DNA of 64,000 nucleotides from Fagopyrum homotropicum (taxonomy: Eukaryota > Streptophyta > Magnoliopsida > Caryophyllales > Polygonaceae): the NCBI GenBank assembly GCA_033239125.1, contig BSWB01000002.1, forward strand, positions 82,022,560 through 82,086,559, given 5' to 3'. Both the position numbers and the translations under genes were made by a program. This document shows, one piece after another, positions 56,881 to 64,000 of the stretch; within the stretch, counting starts at the first letter, position 1; each line of letters opens with the position of its first letter. The notes under the pieces are model-generated. The model saw only the letters and a list, made by a program, of their open reading frames with translations. It made no database searches and was not told the origin of the DNA.

Positions 56881-58622
56881 TGATAGCATGAATTATAGTC
56901 TATATTTTGGGGTTTGGTTGGATGTTTTATCTTCAATAATCTGCATGTTTGTATGTATATTATGTGATTATATTACCATTTCATCTACCTTTGCGGGAAT
57001 CGAGGTCTACACCTAGTTTTGTTGTAATCGTAGGTAAAATGGCGCGTTTTGCATCATAAAGGAGCAAAAGGAGCTATGGAGTCATTGGAGCTACATTCAG
57101 GAAACATCCAGGAAGCATAGCCATGGATTAAAGATTCACTTTGGACCAGATTTGAGAGATTTCACATTCAGTTGTGACTCACCTCGGTTGACTACAGAGT
57201 CACCTCGACCGAGGTGATCCAGAGAAGTCGACTCGACCGAGGCGAACACCTGGGACGCGGCGGGAATATTTTATTCTTAGCTGAGATCTTTTATCTTTGG
57301 AAAGAGGATCTTATATTTTTGGGCTTGGCTCCTAGAAAGAAGAAGATATGATAGATCATATATTTTACCTATTTTTATGGGAAGAGATCTTTCTAAGATA
57401 TCTTATCTTTGGAGAGTAATTTTCCTATAAAAAGGGTTGGATTTTCAACAAATCCAGATCATGCTATACCACCGATTGTGTTTTATACACCGCAGCAGCC
57501 ATACTACAGTTGGGAGATTTGAAGAACCTTTTTGAAGGTTGAGGGAAGAAAGTCTATAGCTTTTATAGCTTTTGAAGGGTTTTTGTAAGATCATCTAAGA
57601 TTCCCTTCTTTGTTTGTTGTCTTGTTGGATTTCTATCCAAGGAGCGCTTGTTTGAGTTATATTTGATTCAGTTATTGAAGTCTTTCTATTGAGTTCTTCT
57701 TGTTCAAATATTCACTTTCTTCCCATATATTTGATTAATACTTTCATGATGATGAGTGGCTAATCTCTTTGTGTGATTCTAGGGTGATTGGCTGAAGGTT
57801 GTTGGAAAAACAATGATAGAATAATCTTAATCACAGTAGGACCCTGAAAGTTCGAGCCTTTAACCTTAACCCTAAACATCTCGCTCAATCGATGAACATC
57901 TCGGCCGGGGTGGAATTTGGCTGACCGAGGTGACTTATCTGATCCGAAACTGAGACTTAAGTGTTATAGTTTGCCAAATCCTATTCTTATTACACCTTTC
58001 CTGGTTCAATGCATGCCTAGGATGAGACTTACACGGTAATTCCTTTGTTTGTTTACCTAAGATCGTAAGTGTAGGTAATAAAGGTTTATCCTTTATTGGG
58101 GTTTGAGTGTGCTTTCATCCCATCTTTGTGAGTTAGCCTGAGACTTACCCGGTAAAGGTTGATTCTATTCCCTTAGGTGGTGTGTTAGTTTGAGGTTATA
58201 GTTCTTTATCTTAATTCCTTGAGACTTACCCGGTAATAGGAGTTACGGTTTTGGATTAGTGAGTAGTGAGACTTACCCGGTGATCTATTCCACTTTAGTA
58301 ACACCTTCCCTATGCAAAAATCTCAGCTTTGTCCGCTTATCTTTAGATCTTGAGTTGGAACCACAACTAGATGCTTTAATCCTTAGAATTGCATATTTCC
58401 TTTATTGACTTTTATCATCTTTGATTGTTTTAATTGCTTTTGTGGTTAGTATTTACAAAGCTTACCTACACCGACTTTGTTTCACTAAGGCCGTGTGATT
58501 GACCCTTGGAATTTCTTGCTTTTTACTACGATTGACCCGTAAACAGCGGGTTCGCATCCGTGTTTTAAGTTTACATCTAGGGTTATAAATTTAAATCTTG
58601 CACACACCGTTTCGAGCGAACA
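56881..58622 (+). repeat. 5' LTR of C2
   Basis: The 1742-base LTR begins TGATAGCATGAATTATAG and ends TTTCGAGCGAACA. U3 palindromes lie at 57179-57246 (CACCTCGACCGAGGTGATCC in the centre), the TATA box at 57426-57433, and U5 motifs near 57877-57935. Four copies of GAGACTTACNCGGTRA lie at about 58023, 58140, 58221 and 58267. It aligns with C1 and C3 LTRs. Confidence 0.93.
57426..57433 (+). promoter_or_regulatory. TATA box of the C2 LTR
   Basis: TATAAAAA in TTCCTATAAAAAGGGTTGG fits a strong plant TATA box, about 180 bases after the U3 palindrome cluster. Confidence 0.75.
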
Positions 58623-58628
58623 AGTTTT

Positions 58629-58646
58629 TGGCGCCGTTGCCGGGGA
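58629..58646 (+). promoter_or_regulatory. Asp-type primer binding site of C2
   Basis: TGGCGCCGTTGCCGGGGA lies six bases after the LTR. It is the site known for Athila/Tat elements, complementary to the 3' end of tRNA-Asp. It is perfect here and degenerate in C1. Confidence 0.93.
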
Positions 58647-58749
58647 CTTGGTCTAGACCGAGCCGGTTACGGTTTGCTTTTGGGGAACTTGCCCCCGTGT
58701 CTAATAACCACTCTACTTGAGTGACTTTTGCAGGTTCTTTTTTAGGTTT

Positions 58750-59513
58750 ATGCGAAGAACCCACACTGGGAAGGAAATCGTTCCTTACTATCCCGAACCA
58801 GAAAAGACATATAAACGACGCTTGAGAGAACCGAAGATGGCCAACCAAGACAATCGCGATCTTGAGGCCGAATTGAAAGAGGCGTTAGAATAGCTACGCC
58901 TCAGCAGGGAAGAATTAAGGCAAGAGAAAGAAGAAACTCGCACCAGGACTGAAGTGATCGAAGCAGATATGGCAGCCTTACGAGACTAGTATCTACCTCG
59001 ACCGAGGGAAGACCTAGTTCCCGATGCTGGACCGATGCAGGTCCCAGTCGCAGACCCTCGACCGAGGCAGGTCCTAGTACCTGACGCCCCGGTCGAGGTA
59101 CTTCCACCTCGGATGCCAGTGTGAGGCGTTCTTTTTGCAGGAATCCCGCAAACCCTAGGTCAAAGGATGGACCCCAATCAACAAGTGAGGCGTCCAGGAG
59201 TTAACCTAGGAGATCCGGCGGACCATGACTACGAACTTTGACCGCAAGTTCTATCCATGATTCGCCAATGCTAGTTTGGAGGGCTAGAGAAGGAATCCCC
59301 ACATCAACATCTTCAAAACTATGAGATCTTGATGGAGACCTTGAGACCCTCAAGAATTGAAAACAACAACTACAAGCTAAGACCTTTTTACTTTTCGTTA
59401 AAAGATAGAGCTCTTACTTGGTATCAATCTCTTCCTCCAGGAAAAATCAGCACTTGGGAGGAGATGACTACGGAATTCTTGACTAAATTCTTTCACCCTC
59501 TAAGACCTTTGAA
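58750..59513 (+). pseudogene. gag: N-terminal gag of C2
   Basis: The ATG at 58750 starts MRRTHTGKEIVPYYPEPEKT. One frame runs from here to 59517 but has stops at 58891 (TAG), 58987 (TAG), near 59131 (TGA), 59239 (TGA) and 59272 (TAG). The conserved MDPNQQVRRPGVNLGDPADH block starts in the same frame at 59167, then LRPFYFSLKDRALTWYQSLP. Three stops are CAG to TAG changes by comparison with C1 or C3. A coiled-coil-like charged stretch lies before 58990, and family C palindromes fill 58995-59112. A small indel near 59505 shifts the frame into the next part. Confidence 0.85.
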
Positions 59514-60119
59514 ATGAGAGGGAAGATTAATGCATTCATTATGAAGGACAAGGAGAGCTTGTCCAAGTCATGGGAGAGGTTTAAAGACATTCTTTTGGAT
59601 TGCCCACATCATGGAATTCCAAAGATAGAGTTGCTGGAGATATACTTCAAGGGACTGGACGGAAGCACCCAGTTCAACCTCCAACTACTCTCCGCCGGTA
59701 CCTTTATGGACATGGCGATTGACGAAGCTTGGGACTTTATCGGGAAGGAAGCTTTGCATATGGAGAAATACACCCATCAAGGAGCTGAAGGTGGAGTTAA
59801 GAGAGTTAACTTCCAAGATACTCAGCCAAACAACAATCAACTCACGTCTTTGAAGAATGACGTGAAGCAATTGAAGGAACTCTTGGTTGCTCAAACCAAG
59901 AAGGAAGATCAAGGATCAAGGAACAACAACAATGGATACCGTAACAACAACAACAGTTCCCGGAACAACAACTACAACAACAATAGAGGATCCAACAGAA
60001 ATAATTGGAGGGCGAACAACCAAAATTCTGGTAACAATCATTCTAACTCCATTTCTAACGATTCCTCTAATCATTTCCTCTCTTCCCCTTCTTCTTCTTC
60101 TACTCCATTAAAGAGCTAG
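59514..60119 (+). CDS. gag: Gag core and Asn-rich tail of C2
   Basis: The 201-codon frame contains DKESLSKSWERFKDILLDCP, HHGIPKIELLEIYFKGLDGS and DEAWDFIGKEALHMEKYTHQ, typical of the retrotransposon gag fold. A low-complexity Asn/Arg/Ser tract follows (residues about 140-185), then a Ser-rich run. It ends at TAG 60117-60119, where C3 reads Gln (LKSQEPG). Past this stop the same frame continues to 62888, so readthrough or a single reversion would join gag to protease and integrase. The ATG at 59514 is internal to the original gag. Confidence 0.82.
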   Translation: MRGKINAFIMKDKESLSKSWERFKDILLDCPHHGIPKIELLEIYFKGLDGSTQFNLQLLSAGTFMDMAIDEAWDFIGKEALHMEKYTHQGAEGGVKRVNFQDTQPNNNQLTSLKNDVKQLKELLVAQTKKEDQGSRNNNNGYRNNNNSSRNNNYNNNRGSNRNNWRANNQNSGNNHSNSISNDSSNHFLSSPSSSSTPLKS

Positions 60120-60161
60120 GGGCAAGGATCAAGTTCGTCTCAGCCGGAAAAGAAAGACGCC

Positions 60162-62888
60162 GTGCTGGAGGCTATTTTGATCAAGCTTAGCGCTATAGAG
60201 ACTTCTATGACTTCATTTTCGAAGGCCCAAAAGGCCTTTGAACAACAACTTGCTAGTAGGGCGAATGAAGCGCCAAGAGATCCAGGGAAGCTTCCAGCAA
60301 GGACGGAAAGCAACCCTAAGGGCCAGCTCATGGCCATAACAACGAGGAGTGGACTGAAAACTGCAGATCCAGTGCCTCGGTCGGTGCCACTACCGACGAA
60401 GACCACCTCGGTCCAGGTGCAGTCGAAGAACACTTCGGCCGAGATGCCAACCGAGGTGGAGCCACAGAAAGCGGAGGGGAAAACTGAAGTTTATGTTCCA
60501 CCTCCTGCATACAATCCACCACTTCCATTCCCCCAGTCAAGGGCTAGAGCACATCTAGACAAGCACTTTAGTAAGTTTTTTGACTTGATGAATAATCTAC
60601 ACATTAACATTCCTTTCCTTGATGCTATTCTAGGGATGCCCGCCTATGGGAAGTTCTTGAAAGAGATCCTATCAAGGAAGACGAAACTGGAGGACTTCGG
60701 TGAAGTAAGGATGATATCTAAATCCTCGGAGCTTATACAAATCATGAAGGAGAAGATGCCACCTAAGTTGAGAGATCCCGGCTCATTTTGCATTCCCATT
60801 CAAGTTGGGGATGTCACTTGTGAAGCCCTATGTGATCTAGGAGCCAGCGTGAGCATCATTCCGCTGGAGCTATGTGTGAAGATCGGACTTGGAGACCCCA
60901 AGCCGGTCAAGATTCGATTATACATGGCAGATCGCTCCATTACCCATCCCGTGGGAATTTTGGAAGACGTTCCGGTCAAGTTAGGTCACTTTTATTTACC
61001 TATAGACTTTGTTCTACTTGACATTCCCGCAGATTATCCTGTTCCTATTATTCTCGGGAGGCCATTTCTAGCAACTTCGGGTTGCAACGTGGATTGTAAG
61101 AACACCAAGTTGAAATTCAACATTGGCGGAGATGAAGTGGAGTTCGCATTACTTGCGGCCATACAAGGAGAGCGGCTAGGAGATGATATCTTCAACATCT
61201 ATGATGAAGAAGAGTCAAGAGAATTGGTGAGCTCTATCCTTACTAACGATCCACTTGAAAGAGTTATTAGTTTCAGTTTAATAGAGGAAGGTATGGCTGC
61301 TTCTTGTGATGCAGATATACGGAGCTTAAAAGCACTGGAAGAAGATCCAAGAGCTAAAACTGAGAAGCTAATACAGGAGATGAGGATCTCCAGTTTCGGT
61401 ACCATTTACAGTACCTCGACCGAGGCACTTTCTGGACTGAGCGAGGCGACTGAAGAACATCTCGGCCAACGCCTCTGCACCTCGACCGAGGTCGATGGCG
61501 AGATGATGTCAACTGAGACTGCTGAAAATAACAAACTTCTTACTCCTTTCTCTGACATTCATCCTCAGTTGGTGGAACATTCTATTCACCAACTTTCTGA
61601 TAATAAAGGACCTTGGTATGTTGATATTGTGAATTATCTTGTTTGCCAGGAAATACCGCCCGGATTGACGTACTCTCAAAAGAAGAAATTCTTCAAGGAC
61701 GTACGTCATTACTACTGGGATGAACCGCTGCTATTCAAGCGCGGGCCAGATGGGATGCTTCGAAGATGCATTCCGGAAGATGAAGTTGATAGCGTCATAC
61801 GGCATTGTCATTCACTTCCTTGTGGAGGACATGCTAGCACCGATGAGACATGTGCTAAGGTATTACGTTCCGGTTTCTTTTGGCCTACATTATTTAAAGA
61901 TGTGCAATCGTTTGTTGTCTCTTGTGATGCATGCCAAAGAACAAGGAATTTATCTAGGAGGAACGAAATGCCACTTAATAACATTCAAGAGGTGGAAATC
62001 TTTGATGTATGGGGGATAGACTTCATGGGACCTTTCCCATCCTCCGGAGGAAACCTCTATATTCTTCTAGCAGTTGATTACGTCTGTAGATGGGTTGAAG
62101 CCATTGCTTCTCCCACTAATGACGCCAAGGTGGTTGTAAAGTTCTTAAATAGGACTATCTTTCCTCGTTTTGGAACTCCATGTATCATCATCAACGATGG
62201 AGGGACGCATTTCATCAACCGGAAGTTTAAGGCACTTCTATTGAAGTATGGGGTTACCCACAAGGTAGCAACCCCTTATCACCCTCAAACTAGTGGACAG
62301 GTCGAGATCTCGAATAGAGAAATCAAAGCAATTTTGGAGAAGATCGTCTCTAGGACGAGGAAGGATTGGTCCATGAAATTGGACGACGCTCTTTGGGCCT
62401 ACAGGACCGCATTTAAGACTCCCATTGGTACCACCCCTTATAACTTGGTATATGGGAAGTCTTGTCATTTGACCGTTGAGTTAGAACACAAAGCATATTG
62501 GGCGATAAAATGGTTGAACTTCGACATTAAAGAAGCAGGCGAGAAGCGGCTATTGGATATCAATGAGCTGGAGGAGCTGCGTTTGAACGCTTATGAGAAT
62601 GCCAAGATCTATAAAGAAAAGACGAAGAGATGGCATGACAAGCGTATCATCCCTAAGGAGCTTAATGAAGGAGACTTAGTTATACTCTTCACCTCCCGCC
62701 TCCGCCTCTTTCTAGGTAAGTTAAAATCTAGATGGACCGGACCTTATGTTGTGAAACATGTTTTTCCTCATGGTGTAGTTGAGATATGGGGCAAAACAAG
62801 TGGAATCTTCAAGGTCAATGGTCATAGACTTAAAAGGTACAAACCGGAAGTTCCGGTTGAGGAGGTTGCACCACTATACCTCGTTTGA
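60162..62888 (+). CDS. pol: Gag-tail, protease and integrase polyprotein lacking RT (C2)
   Basis: A 908-codon uninterrupted frame. It starts with gag C-terminal sequence (SRARAHLDKHFSKFFDLMNN near residue 127). The protease has its active site DLGAS near residues 224-228 and ILGRPFLATSG near 300. The linker contains family C palindromes (60376-60465, 61411-61495). Integrase then follows directly. Zinc-binding His and Cys lie around 548-557 and 588-591; the catalytic residues are Asp620 (GIDFMGPF), Asp679 (INDGGTHF) and Glu715 (GQVEISNRE), with correct spacing. RT and RNase H, about 1.6-1.8 kb in C3 and B, are absent without frame disruption. The frame ends at TGA just before the post-pol motif. 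It is a non-autonomous derivative by design or by chance. Confidence 0.92.
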   Translation: MLEAILIKLSAIETSMTSFSKAQKAFEQQLASRANEAPRDPGKLPARTESNPKGQLMAITTRSGLKTADPVPRSVPLPTKTTSVQVQSKNTSAEMPTEVEPQKAEGKTEVYVPPPAYNPPLPFPQSRARAHLDKHFSKFFDLMNNLHINIPFLDAILGMPAYGKFLKEILSRKTKLEDFGEVRMISKSSELIQIMKEKMPPKLRDPGSFCIPIQVGDVTCEALCDLGASVSIIPLELCVKIGLGDPKPVKIRLYMADRSITHPVGILEDVPVKLGHFYLPIDFVLLDIPADYPVPIILGRPFLATSGCNVDCKNTKLKFNIGGDEVEFALLAAIQGERLGDDIFNIYDEEESRELVSSILTNDPLERVISFSLIEEGMAASCDADIRSLKALEEDPRAKTEKLIQEMRISSFGTIYSTSTEALSGLSEATEEHLGQRLCTSTEVDGEMMSTETAENNKLLTPFSDIHPQLVEHSIHQLSDNKGPWYVDIVNYLVCQEIPPGLTYSQKKKFFKDVRHYYWDEPLLFKRGPDGMLRRCIPEDEVDSVIRHCHSLPCGGHASTDETCAKVLRSGFFWPTLFKDVQSFVVSCDACQRTRNLSRRNEMPLNNIQEVEIFDVWGIDFMGPFPSSGGNLYILLAVDYVCRWVEAIASPTNDAKVVVKFLNRTIFPRFGTPCIIINDGGTHFINRKFKALLLKYGVTHKVATPYHPQTSGQVEISNREIKAILEKIVSRTRKDWSMKLDDALWAYRTAFKTPIGTTPYNLVYGKSCHLTVELEHKAYWAIKWLNFDIKEAGEKRLLDINELEELRLNAYENAKIYKEKTKRWHDKRIIPKELNEGDLVILFTSRLRLFLGKLKSRWTGPYVVKHVFPHGVVEIWGKTSGIFKVNGHRLKRYKPEVPVEEVAPLYLV

Positions 62889-62910
62889 GATGCCATATGG
62901 TCCAGCTAGC

Positions 62911-62943
62911 GACCTTAAACCAAGCGCTTCTTGGGAGGCAACC
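62911..62943 (+). promoter_or_regulatory. Conserved post-pol motif (C2)
   Basis: GACCTTAAACCAAGCGCTTC then TTGGGAGGCAACC lies 22 bases after the pol stop, as in B and C3. Confidence 0.75.
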
Positions 62944-63720
62944 GAAGGTATTGCTTTCTTTTCCCTTTTTCTAGTCTAGCTTAGATAGTTTGCTTTTGCT
63001 TTGCTTTGTTTTGTTTTTGGCGTCCTAGACAAATAACAGGTGACATCTAAGGAAGGAGTACATACCAGGAGCACAACTGGAAGGACAAAAGTTCGAGAAT
63101 TTGAGAAGTCGGAGTTTGACTGAGGCACATCTCGGTTGCTGTCAAAGCACCTCGACCGAGATGATTCTTGAGCAACCGAGGCGACTAGTGTTTCTGAAGA
63201 ACCACCTCGGTCCGTACCAGCTCGGTCCAGTCGAGACCACTTCGACCGAGGTGACAACAGTTCCAGAAAAGGGTATAAAAAGGGGGCTGAATTTCTCTCT
63301 CTTCTTTTACCCTCTCCTCGACCACGGCAGCTTCCTCGCCTGGCTTCGCCATTATTCGATTGTTTTCGACGATTCTTGCTTCCAAACTGCAAAGAAAGGA
63401 TAGACGATCCCAGTGCAAGCGTCAATCTGCGAGAAAAACGAACTGAATCGACCGAATTAGGGTAAACATCGAAAAAACCCTAACCTCTCTCCTTTTTACT
63501 GTTTTGCTTCGAATTGGGATTTGGTTGCCCTTGCATTTGCTGAGAAACAGATTAAGTACCCCATAGGAACCAGTTGTAGTGATTTTGGGGAAAAAGAACT
63601 GGATTTTTGAGAGATTCGTTCGCGCAGTTATTCGCCTCGGTCCAGTCGTTCTGTGCCTCGGCCGAGGTGTTCTTGAGTTTTGTCAAGCCGACCGAGGTGA
63701 TCTGACAAAGTATTTGAATA
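62944..63720 (+). promoter_or_regulatory. Candidate internal promoter and leader for the third ORF of C2
   Basis: Family C palindromes cluster at 63125-63253. Twenty bases later comes TATAAAAA (63274-63281) in GGGTATAAAAAGGGGG, then a pyrimidine patch (TTTCTCTCTCTTCTTTTACC, from 63291). From the TATA box to the ATG at 63721 no ATG occurs on the plus strand in any frame. A second palindrome cluster lies at 63634-63702. This resembles a plant core promoter with a clean leader. Splicing from the genomic RNA is an alternative route to the ORF. Confidence 0.6.
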
Positions 63721-64000
63721 ATGAGTTCAGATAGACACCTTGTCCTGAGGGATAGATCCTCCCCTTCCCCTTCTTCTTCTTCCTCTAGACCTTATAGACC
63801 GGTGATCCACGAGAGACACCAGGTCGACTATGACCGTATTGCAGCCCGTCCAGTGATTGCACCGCGTTTCCTGGACATTTCGGCTTTTGATTGTCTCCAT
63901 GTGGATGGAGATTTGAGACGGATGATCTCGATGGTAGGGCTAGATCAGTTTACTGAGATCCGTGCACCTGCCTATTTAGAGCCTACTTTGGAGTTCATTA
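63721..64000 (+). CDS. Start of a third ORF after pol, Athila ORF/env-like position (partial)
   Basis: The ATG at 63721 opens a frame of 93 codons to the window edge with no stop. It begins MSSDRHLVLRDRSSPSPSSS, followed by RPVIAPRFLDISAFDCLHVD and later LEPTLEF. A Ser/Arg-rich start followed by a folded domain in this position fits the extra ORF of Athila-type elements, where some copies encode an env-like or ORF1-type protein. The visible part has no signal peptide or membrane segment. I base the family on position and faint similarity (RFLD, TLEFI), so the assignment is moderate. Confidence 0.65.
   Translation, partial: MSSDRHLVLRDRSSPSPSSSSSRPYRPVIHERHQVDYDRIAARPVIAPRFLDISAFDCLHVDGDLRRMISMVGLDQFTEIRAPAYLEPTLEFI

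Larger units (their letters stand above)
56881..64000 (+). mobile_element. C2: Athila-type element without RT and RNase H (continues past window)
   Basis: This is the best preserved element here. It has a 5' LTR, a perfect Asp-type primer site, gag, a long frame with protease joined directly to integrase, the post-pol motif, a probable internal promoter and the start of a third ORF. RT and RNase H are missing in frame. The 3' LTR lies beyond 64000. It inserted into the T8 LTR; the preceding five bases are GCAAG. Seven clusters of the family C palindrome run through LTR, coding and 3' parts. Confidence 0.9.

Noticed and set aside
60117..60119. TAG as a programmed gag-pol readthrough signal in C2
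   Set aside because: It lies within gag rather than at its boundary, and C3 has glutamine there. A CAG to TAG mutation is simpler.
63101..63403. 100-codon ORF ahead of the third ORF
   Set aside because: It overlaps the palindrome cluster and TATA box and has no homologue; it is likely a chance frame.

Overview
This window looks like nuclear heterochromatin of a flowering plant. I recognise no host gene, tRNA or rRNA. Essentially all of it is LTR retrotransposon sequence of the Ty3/gypsy (Metaviridae) superfamily, nested and mostly broken. Two lineages are present. One is chromodomain-bearing Tekay/Del-type elements (called T1 to T8 here), with iMet-type primer binding sites and LTRs ending TGTAA...TTACA. 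The other is Athila/Tat-type elements (families A0, B, C and LTR types D and E), with an Asp-type primer site TGGCGCCGTTGCCGGGGA, a DLGAS protease and LTRs beginning TGATAA or TGATAG.

Layout, left to right. 1-340: end of a B-type LTR. 341-4864: T1 (+), 5' truncated, with RT, RNase H, integrase, chromodomain and 3' LTR. 4865-8444: an old Athila/Tat pol (A0) interrupted by solo LTR T2 (4916-6783). 8445-10569: 5' LTR, primer site and gag start of C1. 10570-21329: complete T3 (-), flanked by the duplication GGATG, its 5' LTR broken by a B-type LTR (17795-19509). 21330-22218: resumed Athila gag. 22219-27856: truncated T4 (-), with a solo LTR of type D inside its LTR (22370-24160, duplication GCAAG). 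27857-35273: element B (+), with gag end, protease, RT, RNase H, integrase, 3' region and LTR. 35274-38285: a second 3' region plus LTR (B2). 38286-39421: T5 (-) fragment. 39422-40518: E-type LTR. 40519-44545: T6 (-). 44546-51997: C3 (-), with LTR, RT-RNase H, protease and gag but no integrase. 51998-56880: two inverted LTRs of one large-LTR family (T7 and T8). 56881-64000: C2 (+), with 5' LTR, primer site, gag, a long protease-integrase frame lacking RT and RNase H, and the start of a third ORF that runs off the window.

The most unusual signal is not a gene. Each Athila-type family carries its own short palindrome, repeated in clusters in U3, U5, coding linkers and 3' regions: CCACGGCCGTGG in B, CCTCGGTCGAGG (or CCTCGACCGAGG) in C, and an AATCG-rich block in D. 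Two otherwise alignable LTRs have different motifs in the same slot. A GC-rich CCGC-N4-GCGG motif marks several Tekay LTRs and also the A0 pol. A second motif, GAGACTTACCCGGTAA, occurs about four times in the U5 part of every Athila-type LTR. Tekay 3' regions carry arrays of small hairpins, some with compensatory changes. C2 also has a strong TATA box with a pyrimidine patch and a roughly 440-base leader free of ATG in front of its third ORF, which suggests an internal promoter. These look like cis elements of transposon control, silencing or anti-silencing. That reading is inference; the motifs and their positions are direct observations.
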